A stretch of 64,000 bases of DNA from JAJECS01 sp965262745 (GTDB lineage: Bacteria; Chloroflexota; UBA11872). The notes under the pieces were generated by a model. That model ran no database searches and was not told the DNA's origin. It worked only from the letters and a program-made list of their open reading frames with translations. The stretch's first letter is position 1. Each line of letters begins with the position of its first letter. The translations under genes were made by a program, and so were the position numbers. This document shows positions 16,573 to 25,832 of this stretch, in pieces. The DNA lies in the NCBI GenBank assembly GCA_965262745.1, contig OZ253558.1, forward strand, positions 1,488,001-1,552,000, read 5' to 3'.

Positions 16573-17424
16573 CTAGCCGAAGCGGCCGGTGATGTAGTCC
16601 TCGGTGCGCTGGTCGGACGGTGTGGTGAAGAGTCGTTGGGTCTCGTCGACCTCAACGAGCGAGCCGGCGCCCGCATCATCGATCATGAAGAACGAGGTGC
16701 GATCGGAGACGCGAGCGGCCTGCTGCATGTTGTGGGTGACGATGACAATGGTGTAGCGCTCGCGCAACTCGCGGATCAGGTCCTCGATGCGGGTCGTCGC
16801 AATGGGGTCAAGGGCCGAGCAGGGCTCGTCCATGAGGATTACGTCCGGCTCGACCGCGAGCGCCCGTGCGATGCAGAGTCGCTGCTGCTGGCCCCCGGAG
16901 AGCTCGAGGCCGCTCTTCTTGAGATCGTCCTTGACCTCGTCCCAGAGCGCCGCCTGCCGCAATGAGTGCTCGACGAGGTCGTCCATCGACCCGCGGTAGC
17001 CATTGACCTTGGGGCCGTAGGCAACGTTGTCGTAGATGGACTTGGGGAATGGATTCGGTTTCTGGAACACCATGCCGATGCGACGCCGCAGCTGCACGGC
17101 GTCAACGTTGCCCGCATAGATGTTCACGCCGTCGAATATGACGCGCCCTTCGACGCGCGCGCTCGGAATGAGGTCATTCATCCGGTTGAGGCAGCGCAGA
17201 TAGGTGCTCTTGCCGCAACCTGACGGACCGATGATGGCGAAGACTTCGTTCTGCGTAATGCTGAGCGAGATGCCCGCCAGCGCGAGCGAGGTCCCGTACC
17301 AGAATTTCAGGTCCTCAGTGACCAGGACGTCGGGCTTCGCCGACCCGTTCGCAGCAAGGGACTCGTTGGCCGATTGGGCCATCTGTGCCTCAGCCGCGCG
17401 GACTTCCGTTGACCTGGCCTGCAT
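16573..17424 (-). CDS. pstB: Phosphate ABC transporter ATP-binding protein
   Basis: The 283-residue ATPase has Walker A GPSGCGKST (66-74), the PstB-typical RMNDLIP, VFQKPNPFP with the Q-loop, signature LSGGQ (175-179), Walker B VILMDE (195-200) and switch His in VTHNM. An N-terminal extension of about 30 residues precedes the usual start; Met15 is an alternative start. It drives phosphate import through PstC-PstA. The ATG shares one base with the TGA of pstA (TGATG), so translation is coupled. Confidence 0.97.
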   Translation of the reverse strand: MQARSTEVRAAEAQMAQSANESLAANGSAKPDVLVTEDLKFWYGTSLALAGISLSITQNEVFAIIGPSGCGKSTYLRCLNRMNDLIPSARVEGRVIFDGVNIYAGNVDAVQLRRRIGMVFQKPNPFPKSIYDNVAYGPKVNGYRGSMDDLVEHSLRQAALWDEVKDDLKKSGLELSGGQQQRLCIARALAVEPDVILMDEPCSALDPIATTRIEDLIRELRERYTIVIVTHNMQQAARVSDRTSFFMIDDAGAGSLVEVDETQRLFTTPSDQRTEDYITGRFG

Positions 17425-18305
17425 CAGTCAAACCTCCGCTGCAATCGGAACCGGACGAAAAGGGCGATCGAGTTGGCGAGCAACAAGACGATGAGCAAGA
17501 TCACGATGCCTCCGGCCGCCAGGTCGCTAAACCCCTGCTGTGGTAGCGATACCCAGTTGAATATCTGGATCGGGAGGACCGTGAAAAGGTCCATTGGGCC
17601 GGTCGGGTCAAACGCGATATATGTCAACGCCCCAATCGTGATCAGAGGAGCGGTCTCACCAATGGCTCGAGCCAGCGCAAGGATCGTCCCGGTGAGAATC
17701 CCGCCCCCCGCCGCGGGTAGCACGGTACGAAAGACCGTCTGCCATTTGGTCGCCCCAAGGGCATAGGACGCTTCGCGTTGCCCGTCGGGCACGGCGCGAA
17801 TCGCTTCGCGTGACGCGACGATGATGAGCGGCAGGATCAGCAGCGCCATGGTCATCGCTCCAGCGAGGAGACTCCGGCCCAGCGCGAACCAGCGAACGAA
17901 GAGCCCGAGACCCAGCAGGCCATAGACGACCGACGGCACTCCGGCCAGGTTGGCAATGTTGAGCTGGATGAACCGGGTTAGCCAGTTGTTGGGAGCGTAC
18001 TCCTCGAGATACACCGCCGCGCCAACGCCAAGCGGGAATGCAATCAGGGCTGTGAGCACCAGCATCCATAGCGTGCCCAGGAGAGCTGAACGCAACCCGG
18101 CTTGCTCTGGAAACCGCGATGGGTAGCTGGTCAGGAATTCACCGTCGACTTGCGCGGCGCCATCGCTGAAGACATCGATGAGCAGCGCCACGAGCACGGC
18201 GACGCCGAGCAAGGTGGACACGATGGTCAGCGCGGCAAAGCCACGCCCGATGGCGTTGCGCTGTCGGATGCGTGGGCGCCAGCGCGTCGCCGCATCCTGT
18301 CTCAC
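17424..18305 (-). CDS. pstA: Phosphate ABC transporter permease PstA
   Basis: The 293-residue inner-membrane permease has six hydrophobic segments. The ATPase-docking EAA loop is visible in EASYALGATKWQTVFRTVLPAA. The GVGAAVYLEEYAP segment is typical of PstA/PstC. The GTG start overlaps the pstC stop by four bases (GTGA). It pairs with PstC to form the channel. Confidence 0.96.
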   Translation of the reverse strand: MRQDAATRWRPRIRQRNAIGRGFAALTIVSTLLGVAVLVALLIDVFSDGAAQVDGEFLTSYPSRFPEQAGLRSALLGTLWMLVLTALIAFPLGVGAAVYLEEYAPNNWLTRFIQLNIANLAGVPSVVYGLLGLGLFVRWFALGRSLLAGAMTMALLILPLIIVASREAIRAVPDGQREASYALGATKWQTVFRTVLPAAGGGILTGTILALARAIGETAPLITIGALTYIAFDPTGPMDLFTVLPIQIFNWVSLPQQGFSDLAAGGIVILLIVLLLANSIALFVRFRLQRRFD

Positions 18306-19387
18306 TGATACACCTCGCGGTACCGGCGCACGATCCAGTCACTCAGGATGTTCATCACGAAGGTCATCAGGAACAACAAGGTGCCAACCGCGAAGAGCGT
18401 GCGGTATTCGATCGTGTCCTGCGGCGTGTCGCCGAGGCTGACCTGCACGATGTAGGCCGTCATGGTCTCCATGGAGGCCAGCAAATCGAAGCCGATCTTC
18501 GGCTGTTGACCCGCGGCGATGGACACGATCATGGTCTCGCCGATGGCGCGGGACACAGACAGGATGACGGCGGCGAGGATTCCGGAGAGCGCCCCCGGCA
18601 CCACCACGCGGACCGTCACCTGGAACTTCGTGGCTCCCAGGGCAAAGGCGCCCTCGCGCAAGCTGCGCGGAACGACGCGCAGCGCGTCCTCACTGATGGA
18701 CGCCATCATCGGCAGGATCATGAAGCCCATGACGATGCCGGCGCTGAGCACATTGAAGACCTGCGTCTGTGGAAATATTTGCCGCAGGATGGGCGTGACG
18801 AAAAGCAGCGCGAAGTAGCCGTAGACCACCGTTGGAATGCCGGCCAAGACCTCCAGCACCGGCTTTATCCCCGCCCGCACACGTGCGGGCGCGTATTCGC
18901 TGAGGAAGATCGCGCTCATGAGCCCGATGGGTACGGCTACGACGATGGCAATCAACGCAACCACGAGGGTGCCGTTGACCAGCGGCAATACCCCAAATGA
19001 CTTCGATGCGAACAGCGGCGTCCAGCGGGTTCCCGTGAGGAAATCGACGATCGGGACGTCCCGGAAGAACGCCAGCGCCTCGCCAAACAGCGTGAAGATG
19101 ATGCCGGCTGTCGTCAGAATCGAGACCGCGGCGCACAAGAACAGGACGCCGTGAATCCCCCGCTCGATGAGCGCGCGACGGCGGCGAGGAGCGAATCGGG
19201 CGGGAACTCCCGAACCGCCGATAGAGCTGCTCACGTCCTCCGCGACGGGTGTCCGGCCAGACTGGCGCGCGCCCAGCATACGGGACAGCTGGCTGTGGAT
19301 TGCCGCGCCAACGCCCCGGCTGACCGGCTCCCGCATCTCCGCGGATGCGGGAGCCGGCGCGCTGGGAGCAGAGTGGGGGGCTTCCAC
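18302..19387 (-). CDS. pstC: Phosphate ABC transporter permease PstC
   Basis: The 361-residue permease has a long, Ala/Pro/Ser-rich cytoplasmic N-terminus (about 70 residues) before the first membrane helix (GVLFLCAAVSILTTAGIIF). The core has FLTGTRWTPLF, typical of PstC, and the EAA loop in EGAFALGATKFQVTVRVVVPGA. The start is GTG. It follows pstS by 18 bases and overlaps pstA. Confidence 0.95.
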   Translation of the reverse strand: MEAPHSAPSAPAPASAEMREPVSRGVGAAIHSQLSRMLGARQSGRTPVAEDVSSSIGGSGVPARFAPRRRRALIERGIHGVLFLCAAVSILTTAGIIFTLFGEALAFFRDVPIVDFLTGTRWTPLFASKSFGVLPLVNGTLVVALIAIVVAVPIGLMSAIFLSEYAPARVRAGIKPVLEVLAGIPTVVYGYFALLFVTPILRQIFPQTQVFNVLSAGIVMGFMILPMMASISEDALRVVPRSLREGAFALGATKFQVTVRVVVPGALSGILAAVILSVSRAIGETMIVSIAAGQQPKIGFDLLASMETMTAYIVQVSLGDTPQDTIEYRTLFAVGTLLFLMTFVMNILSDWIVRRYREVYQ

Positions 19388-19405
19388 AGCGCTAGGAGGA
19401 TGGGG

Positions 19406-20497
19406 TTAGCTGAGCAGGTCTTCGAGCGACACGCCGACCTTGGCGCCTTCGCCCGCGAAGATCGAGCCTGTCACCCGGTTGTTGAAGCGCTCCAGCGCCA
19501 GGTCGTAGATGTTCGGCGGCAGCGACACGTAGCCCACGTCGCCCGCCAACGTTCCCGCGTTCTTCAAGTAGAACTCGACGAACGTCTGCACTTCGGGCCG
19601 CTCCGCCGCCGGCACTGAGATGTAGATGAACAACGGCCGCGAGAGCGGCTGGTACGTCCCCGTGTTCACCGTCTCCGCCGTCGGCGCCACGCAGCCGTCC
19701 CCGCCGTCCACCGTCACCAGCTTCAGCTTGTCCTGGTTGGCGGCGTAGTACGCCAGCCCAAAGAATCCCGTCGCGCTCGCGTCGCCCGCGATCCCTTGCA
19801 CCAGCACGTTGTCGTCTTCACTCGGCGTGAAGTCGCCACGGCTTGCACCCTCTTCACCGACGATCGCGTCCGTGAAGTAGTCGTACGTCCCCGAGTCCAC
19901 CCCAGGTCCGTACAGGATCAGCGGCTCGTCCGGAAATCCGTCCCGCACCTGCGCCCAGCTCGTGATCGTGTCTTCCGCCGCCGGCTCCCAGATCTTCTGC
20001 AGCTCAGCCACCGTCAGGCAGTCCGCAAAGTCATTCGCCGGGTTCGCCAGCACCGCCAGCCCATCGAACGCCACCGGCACTTCCACGAACTCGATCCCGT
20101 TCTCCGCGCAGGTCGCGATCTCCTTCGCCTTGATCGGCCGCGAAGCATTCGAGATGTCCGTCTCACCGATGCAGAACTTCTTGAAGCCCGCGCCGCTGCC
20201 CGAGACCCCCACGGGCACCCGCACCTCGGGGAATTGGCTACGGAATTCTTCCGCCACCGCCTGCGTCACCGGCCCGACCGTGCTCGACCCATCCGCCAGG
20301 ATGGTTCCGGTCAGGGGTCCGGGCGGCGCCGTCACGGTGACGATCTTCTCCACCACCTGCGTCGCGACACGGTCCACCGGTACTTCTTTGATGGCGACTT
20401 CGGGCTCGCCGCAGCCGGCGAGAACCCCCGCAGCGCCCGCACCAAGCATTCCAACTCCCATTGCTCGAAGTACGTGCCGTCTCGTCAGCTTGGCCAC
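19406..20497 (-). CDS. pstS: Phosphate-binding lipoprotein PstS
   Basis: The 363-residue extracytoplasmic binding protein starts at GTG 20497 after a GGGAGG site. The signal peptide has an RR pair (TRRHVLRAMG) and lipobox LAGC with Cys29. Phosphate-contact regions are recognisable: ADGSSTVGPV, GVSGSGAGFKKFCIGETDISNASRPIK and GPGVDSGTYDYF. It captures phosphate for PstCA. It is first in the pst operon, and its upstream region carries a candidate PHO box. Confidence 0.95.
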   Translation of the reverse strand: MAKLTRRHVLRAMGVGMLGAGAAGVLAGCGEPEVAIKEVPVDRVATQVVEKIVTVTAPPGPLTGTILADGSSTVGPVTQAVAEEFRSQFPEVRVPVGVSGSGAGFKKFCIGETDISNASRPIKAKEIATCAENGIEFVEVPVAFDGLAVLANPANDFADCLTVAELQKIWEPAAEDTITSWAQVRDGFPDEPLILYGPGVDSGTYDYFTDAIVGEEGASRGDFTPSEDDNVLVQGIAGDASATGFFGLAYYAANQDKLKLVTVDGGDGCVAPTAETVNTGTYQPLSRPLFIYISVPAAERPEVQTFVEFYLKNAGTLAGDVGYVSLPPNIYDLALERFNNRVTGSIFAGEGAKVGVSLEDLLS

Positions 20498-20571
20498 TCG
20501 TGCCTCCCGCTCCCGCGCAATACATCAACCGCTGCCAGCAAGGTATGCGGCCGACATAAAGCCTCAGCCAC

Positions 20572-20605
20572 ACGCGATGAACGGGAGTTAAACGGGAGCT
20601 AAGAC
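20572..20605 (-). promoter_or_regulatory. Candidate PHO box upstream of pstS
   Basis: Read on the minus strand, the phoR-pstS gap contains GTCTTAGCTCCC, GTTTAACTCCC and GTTCATCGCGT in tandem. The last two are 11-base units and the first is one base longer. The 11-base direct-repeat spacing and the GTTCATC core match what is known for PhoB/PhoP boxes (actinobacterial GTTCACC type). It ends 75 bases before the pstS start. TTTATGT or CATACCT just downstream could serve as a -10. Confidence 0.65.
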
Positions 20606-20610
20606 TTCCG

Positions 20611-21981
20611 TTAATTCTCAGCCGCGACGGGAAGCGCCACGCTGAACACCGAGCCCCGGTCCGGGCCGTCGGACTCGGCCCAAATGCGGCCACCGTGTAA
20701 GAGGGCCGTGTGCTTGGCGATGGCCAGTCCGAGTCCGGAACCCTCACTCGCGCGCGACGGGTCCACCTTGTAGAAGCGCTCGAAGACGCGGGGCAACTCC
20801 TCGGCATCAATCCCGACGCCGGTGTCGTGCACGCGCACGACCGCCTCACCGTCCTCCACCTGAACGCTTACTCGCACCTGGCCGCCCGGAGGCGTGAACT
20901 TGATGGCGTTGTGCAGGAGATTGACCACCATGCTCACCGTCCGCGCCGGGTCGGCGCTGACGGTGAGCACGGCGCGAGGCGATTCGATGGCCAGACCGAC
21001 GCCGCCGCGCTGAGCCTGGGGGCGCAGGCGCTCCGCGGATTGCCGCACGAGATCGCCGAGGTTGACGCGCTCAAACTGGTGGGCCGCCCTTTCGGCTTCG
21101 GCAGCGGCCAGATCCAGCAGTTCCGCGATCATGGCGGCCAGGCGGTCGATCTCACCGTCGATACGGCGCAAGAAATCCGTGCGCAGCTCCGGATCGTCCG
21201 CGGCACCCGCTTGCAACGAGTCGACGAGGGCCCGGAGCGACGTGACCGGCGTCCGAAGCTCGTGCGACACATTGGCCACGAAGTCACGCCGGGCCGCGGC
21301 TGTGGCCCTGACTTCCGTGAGGTCATGCATCATCAGAACAATGTGACGCACGTCGCCGAGCCGGATGGGGGTCGCGACCGCCTGGATGGATCGGCCGAGC
21401 GGGCCAACGGCGAGGGACTCGCTGACGGTTTCGCCGACGCTGCGCGCGCGCTGGCAAACACCGACAAGCTCATGGTCGCGCAGGGCGTCGGGGAGGGACC
21501 GCCCGGGTGCGTCCTGGGCGTCGATGCCGAGGAGCGATCCAGCCGCGGGATTCATCAGGGCTACGGCCTCCTCCTCATCCACGATGACCACGCCGTCGGC
21601 CATGGCGCTGAGGACAGCCTCCAATTGCGCATGACTCTGGCGAATGGTGCGAAGCCGCAACTCGAGGGCATGCGCGGCCTCATTGAACTCTCGCGCCAGA
21701 TCAGCCGTGCCAGCCCCTGCGGCCGGCACGGCCGACGCGACCTGCCCGCCGGCGGCACGCGCAAGGCCCTCCCGCACTGACGCGATCGTGCGCATGGGCA
21801 CGCGCGTGAGGTGAAGAACCAGTCCGGCGCTGATGGCGACGCCAATGCCGAGTCCCGCCACCGCCCACCCTCCGAGGCCAGAAAGCGGTTCCGCGCCCAC
21901 GGCCAGGGCTATCCACAACGTCAGAACACCGCTGACGACGCCCGCGGTGCTGGCGAGCACGAGCCGCGTGCGGAGCCCCAT
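20611..21981 (-). CDS. phoR: Phosphate-regulon sensor histidine kinase
   Basis: The 456-residue kinase has two N-terminal membrane helices (6-28 and about 36-58) with almost no external loop. A linker and a PAS domain (about 118-220) precede DHp with His240 in NVSHELRTPV and an HATPase domain with NLLHNAIKF, HDTGVGI and GSGLGLAI. PhoR-type kinases lack a large sensor domain because phosphate status is read through PstSCAB-PhoU, which fits here. It starts 11 bases after phoB and lies upstream of pstS, so the whole set is contiguous. Confidence 0.92.
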   Translation of the reverse strand: MGLRTRLVLASTAGVVSGVLTLWIALAVGAEPLSGLGGWAVAGLGIGVAISAGLVLHLTRVPMRTIASVREGLARAAGGQVASAVPAAGAGTADLAREFNEAAHALELRLRTIRQSHAQLEAVLSAMADGVVIVDEEEAVALMNPAAGSLLGIDAQDAPGRSLPDALRDHELVGVCQRARSVGETVSESLAVGPLGRSIQAVATPIRLGDVRHIVLMMHDLTEVRATAAARRDFVANVSHELRTPVTSLRALVDSLQAGAADDPELRTDFLRRIDGEIDRLAAMIAELLDLAAAEAERAAHQFERVNLGDLVRQSAERLRPQAQRGGVGLAIESPRAVLTVSADPARTVSMVVNLLHNAIKFTPPGGQVRVSVQVEDGEAVVRVHDTGVGIDAEELPRVFERFYKVDPSRASEGSGLGLAIAKHTALLHGGRIWAESDGPDRGSVFSVALPVAAEN

Positions 21982-21992
21982 GGCAAGTTCTC

Positions 21993-22682
21993 CTAGGGGA
22001 CGAACCTGTAGCCGACCCCGCGGAGCGTCTGAATCCGGCGCGGGCGCGAGGGGTCATCCTCAATGCGCGTCCGCAGGCTCCGAACGTGGACCGCGACGGT
22101 GCGCGTGTCGCTGGTGGGCGGATAACCCCATACCTGCTCGATCAGCCGGTCGGCGGAAAACACATGGCCGGCGTTGCGCATGAGAAAGGCCAGCAGCTCG
22201 AACTCCTTGGGCTTGAGTTGCACCGCTCGGCCGTCAACCTCCACGCTGCGGTCGGCGATCGACAGGCGGACGCCGCCGGCCTCGAGCACGTGCGCGTCGC
22301 GCTGGGAGGCGGCAACTTCGGCGCGCAGCAACTGCCGGCGCCGCAGCATGGCGCGCGTGCGCGCGATGAGCTCGCGCATCGAGAAGGGCTTGGTCAGATA
22401 GTCATCCGCGCCGATCTCGAGGCCGACGACACGATCGATTTCGTCGTCCCGCGCCGTGAGCATCAGGATGGGCACCGAGCTCCGCCGTCGGATTTGGCGG
22501 CAGACATCAAGGCCGTCCATACCGGGAAGCATGAGGTCCAGGATGATCAGGTCGGGGTCTGACGTGAGGGCGAGCTCAAGCGCCTCCTCCCCGTCGCTGG
22601 CCGTCTCGACAGCGTAGTGCTCGCGGCGTAGGTTGTAGGTCAGAGCCGCGCGCAGACTGGCCTCATCGTCAACGACGAGCAC
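21993..22682 (-). CDS. phoB: Phosphate-regulon response regulator (OmpR/PhoB family)
   Basis: The 229-residue regulator has a receiver domain with Asp49 (LIILDLMLPGMDG), Thr77 in MLTAR and Lys98 in YLTKPF. The C-terminal winged helix has LKPKEFELLAFLMRN and TVAVHVRSLRTRIE. The only standard start is GTG 22682, which places MLVVDDE at the very N-terminus, one or two residues shorter than usual; the frame upstream has no ATG/GTG/TTG before a stop. Phosphorylated by PhoR, it should bind the PHO box before pstS. Confidence 0.92.
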   Translation of the reverse strand: MLVVDDEASLRAALTYNLRREHYAVETASDGEEALELALTSDPDLIILDLMLPGMDGLDVCRQIRRRSSVPILMLTARDDEIDRVVGLEIGADDYLTKPFSMRELIARTRAMLRRRQLLRAEVAASQRDAHVLEAGGVRLSIADRSVEVDGRAVQLKPKEFELLAFLMRNAGHVFSADRLIEQVWGYPPTSDTRTVAVHVRSLRTRIEDDPSRPRRIQTLRGVGYRFVP

Positions 22683-22843
22683 GCGTGGCGGGGTGGCATC
22701 CGAAGTGTCGATAGCAGTGCACCCTGGAGACCGATACAGCCAATGGTAGGGCCATCAAGCGGTCGTCCACACATCCAGCCACGCAGCCGCGACGACGGTG
22801 CATGGCCGCACCGGGTGTAATGGCCCCGTCTCTGCCGACTCAC

Positions 22844-23902
22844 ATGCGCGCGGTGGTCCATCACACCTTTGGTCCGCCGGACGTGCTGGTCCCCGCCCAA
22901 CTCGCCGTGCCGCAACCCAGTGCGGACGAAGTGCTCCTGCGCGTGCTGGCCGTGTCGGTTGACTATGTCCAGCTGCACCTTCGGCGCGGCGGCAGCGGGC
23001 GCATCGGCTCGGCACGCGAGCCGGGCTACGGCCTCTCCGCTCCGCCGTACGTGCGCGGCGGCACGGTGTGCGGGGAAGTGGTGGCCGTCGGGTCCGACGT
23101 GCGAGACGTGACGCTGGGGTCGCGCCATCTCGTCGGCGGCTTGCGGCCCGGCTCTTACGCGGAGTACGGGGTCGTCGACGCCGCCGCTTTGCACGGCGCT
23201 TCAGATGGCCGACCCAGCCCGACGGCGGTGCCCGAGGGGTTCACTCCGGCCGAGGCCGTCGCCTTCAACTACGCGCCGGTCGCCTATCACACGCTGCGTG
23301 TGGCCGCCGGATTGTCAGCCGGCGAGACGGTGCTGATCCACGCCGCGGCGGGCGGGACGGGCGTCCTGGCGGTGCAGCTGGCCAAATCGTTCGGCGCCCG
23401 CGTGGTCGCCACCGCAGGCGGCGCGGCCAAGGTGGCGCTGGTGCGCGAGCTGGGCGCCGACGTGGTGATTGACTACCGCGCGGAGGACTTCGTGCCGGCG
23501 GTGCTCGCGGCCACGGGCGGCCGCGGCGTGGACGTGGTGTGGGAGACCGTCGGCGGCGACGTGTTCACTCGCAGCCTGGAGTGCATGGCCGAGGGCGGGC
23601 GCATGGTCAGTTTCGGGTCCAACAGCTTCAGCGGCGTGGGCCAGGTGGACTTCTATCCCTTCTGGACCAAAAACCTGCGCCTCATTGGATGGGGCGGCGC
23701 GAGCAACGCCGCGGCGCATTCCCCCGAGATCATGGAAGACCTTCTCGAACAGGCCGCGTCCGGTGCGCTGCGCCCGGTCGTGGCGTGCGTGCTGCCACTG
23801 GAGCGGGCGGCGGACGCCCACCGCATGATCGAAGCGCGCGAGACCATCGGCAAGGTCGTCCTGGCGCCGGACGTCGAGACGGCTACAACGCTCCGTCGAT
23901 GA
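22844..23902 (+). CDS. NADPH:quinone oxidoreductase-like MDR protein
   Basis: Starting at ATG 22844 (MRAVVHHTFGPPDVLV) the protein has 352 residues; upstream starts would add 14 residues without homology. It has the zinc-free quinone oxidoreductase pattern: NYAPVAYHTLRVAAGLSAGETVLIHAAAGGTGVLAVQLAK with the nucleotide-binding AAxGGxG, then FGARVVAT and DVVIDYR. The family reduces quinones or enones with NADPH. It diverges from phoB, and its 3' end overlaps the convergent TPP enzyme gene by 20 bases. Confidence 0.88.
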   Translation: MRAVVHHTFGPPDVLVPAQLAVPQPSADEVLLRVLAVSVDYVQLHLRRGGSGRIGSAREPGYGLSAPPYVRGGTVCGEVVAVGSDVRDVTLGSRHLVGGLRPGSYAEYGVVDAAALHGASDGRPSPTAVPEGFTPAEAVAFNYAPVAYHTLRVAAGLSAGETVLIHAAAGGTGVLAVQLAKSFGARVVATAGGAAKVALVRELGADVVIDYRAEDFVPAVLAATGGRGVDVVWETVGGDVFTRSLECMAEGGRMVSFGSNSFSGVGQVDFYPFWTKNLRLIGWGGASNAAAHSPEIMEDLLEQAASGALRPVVACVLPLERAADAHRMIEARETIGKVVLAPDVETATTLRR

Positions 23903-25550
23903 CGATGTCGAGCAGCGCGGGCGCGCCGGAGTCCAGGGCGCGCTCGAAGGCGGGGCCGATCCGCTCGGGGTCTTCGATCCGCTCGGCCGCCATGCCCATG
24001 GCCCCGGCGATCGCGGCCAGGTCGAACTCCTGCGGCAGGTCCATCCCGAGATAGCTCGTCGGGCGGTCCGGCTCACCCAGCACGTCGTTGAAGTAGGCGT
24101 GCAGGTTCACCTTCAGCACGCGATAGCCGCCGTTGTTGCAGATGGCATAGACCACGGGAATCTTGTAGGCGCTTGCCGTCCATAGGGCCTGGACGGACAG
24201 CATGGCGCTGCCGTCGCCGATGATTCCCAGCACCGGTCGGTCGGGCTCGGCCAGCTTGGCGCCAAGCGTGGCGCCCATGCCCCAGCCGATGGCGCCGCCG
24301 GCTCGCTCGGAGTGCATGCTGCCCGGTCGGCTGAACTCGAACGCCTCATGCAGCACCGGGCGGGCGCTGATCGAGTCGTCCACGACCACCGTGTCCTCGG
24401 GCGCCGCGTGGGCCAGCTCGCGCATCATGCGGATAGGCGTCATGGGACGGTCCGCCTGGGACTCACGCGCGGCCTCTTGCGCGGCGGCGCGTTTCGCCGC
24501 CGTCTCGGCCGCGATGTCTCCGGCGCGGTCCCGAGCCTTCTCACGTTGCTTGGAGTTGAAGGTGGCGTCGAGCGCCTCGGCGAGGGCCGCAAGGCCAGCC
24601 CGCGGATCGCACAGGATGCCCACCTCGGTCGGCTGGGAGCGGTTGATCTCGTTGGCGTTGCAGTCGACGTGAATGAGCTTGGCACCGGGCGCGATCACGT
24701 CGGACGGCAGGTCGAAGAAGTCGTGAAAAACCTTGCACCCCACCGCGAGCACCACGTCGGCGGCGCGCAACGTTTCCCGATAGAGCCGGGCGTAGGGCGG
24801 CAACTGGCCCATCCATTGCGGATGACCGGTGGGGAACGACATTTCGGGGTAGCCGGCACCATGGACACACGCGCCCAGTCGCTCCGCTACAGCGACGGCG
24901 GCATCGACGGCGTCGTACTGCGCCACGCGGTCACCAATGACCAGCAGGGGGCGCTGAGCCGCGGCCAGGGCTGCCGCGGCGGTCTCGATGGCGCGCGGGT
25001 CGGGACCGGAGCGCGTATAAGTTTCGCTGGGCGGCGCGATCGTCACGTCGGCCTCACCGTCGAGCGCCTCCGGCGCAAATCCGACAAACGTCGGACCCGT
25101 CGGCGGCGTCCGCGCCTCGGCAAACGCGCGCCGCATCACGGATGGAATCTGGTCAGCGTGGGTGACCTCGGTGCCCCACTTGGTGAACGGCCGGGTGAGC
25201 CCTACCAGGTCGGTGCGGTAGTCGGCCATCTTGGACAAGCTGCTGTTCACCGACGAGAGCACGAGCGGCGTCCCGCCGGCATAGGCGTTGAACAGCAGGC
25301 TCATCCCATTCGACAGACCCGTATCGATGTGCAGGTTGACGAACGGGACGCAGCCGGACGCCCTGGAATAGCCGTCCGCCATGCCCATGGCGACGCCTTC
25401 CTGCGCGGCCAGGATGTATTTCAGATCAGGTGCGCGATCCAGCGCATCCATCAACGGGCTCTCCGTGGTGCCGGGATTGCCAAACACGTAGCGCACGCCC
25501 TCGGCACGCAGCGCCTCAACCACCGCAAAGCGGCCGCGCATCATCCCCAC
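23883..25550 (-). CDS. Thiamine-diphosphate enzyme, benzoylformate-decarboxylase/acetolactate-synthase family
   Basis: The 555-residue protein has the three-domain layout of the family. The N-terminal Pyr domain has YVFGNPGTTESP and the catalytic Glu in LAAQEGVAMGMADGYSR. A central domain and the C-terminal PP domain with GDGSAMLSVQALWTA...CNNGGY (ThDP/Mg motif) follow. It resembles MdlC-type decarboxylases more than biosynthetic acetolactate synthase: no regulatory subunit gene is nearby and the N-terminal sequence fits. It would decarboxylate a 2-oxo acid. Start is GTG 25550, with ATG two codons later. Confidence 0.85.
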   Translation of the reverse strand: MGMMRGRFAVVEALRAEGVRYVFGNPGTTESPLMDALDRAPDLKYILAAQEGVAMGMADGYSRASGCVPFVNLHIDTGLSNGMSLLFNAYAGGTPLVLSSVNSSLSKMADYRTDLVGLTRPFTKWGTEVTHADQIPSVMRRAFAEARTPPTGPTFVGFAPEALDGEADVTIAPPSETYTRSGPDPRAIETAAAALAAAQRPLLVIGDRVAQYDAVDAAVAVAERLGACVHGAGYPEMSFPTGHPQWMGQLPPYARLYRETLRAADVVLAVGCKVFHDFFDLPSDVIAPGAKLIHVDCNANEINRSQPTEVGILCDPRAGLAALAEALDATFNSKQREKARDRAGDIAAETAAKRAAAQEAARESQADRPMTPIRMMRELAHAAPEDTVVVDDSISARPVLHEAFEFSRPGSMHSERAGGAIGWGMGATLGAKLAEPDRPVLGIIGDGSAMLSVQALWTASAYKIPVVYAICNNGGYRVLKVNLHAYFNDVLGEPDRPTSYLGMDLPQEFDLAAIAGAMGMAAERIEDPERIGPAFERALDSGAPALLDIVIDGAL

Positions 25551-25832
25551 GGAGCACCCCCTGGATCGCCCGTTGCGCCAGCTTTAAGCACGGTAGGCGC
25601 GAAGCGCATGCCGCCGCAAGCCAGAGCCACGGCGAACGCCACTCGCATGATGGAACGGCCCGCAGCCGCCGCGCTGTCTCAGACGGGCGACAGGGCCACA
25701 CCGGACCGGCCCGACAGTTCTCCGCCGCTGGCGCTGAGGGCAGTCCGTCTGCATCGAATCTGCGAATCGTGCGGACGACACCTCAATCCGGCATGCCTAG
25801 ACTCACGCGACATACTCGAAATAGGCGGCGCC

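Noticed and set aside
24312..25832. Long N-terminal extension of the lipoprotein frame
   Set aside because: It is antisense to the ThDP enzyme; the real start is ATG 25833 where the signal peptide begins.
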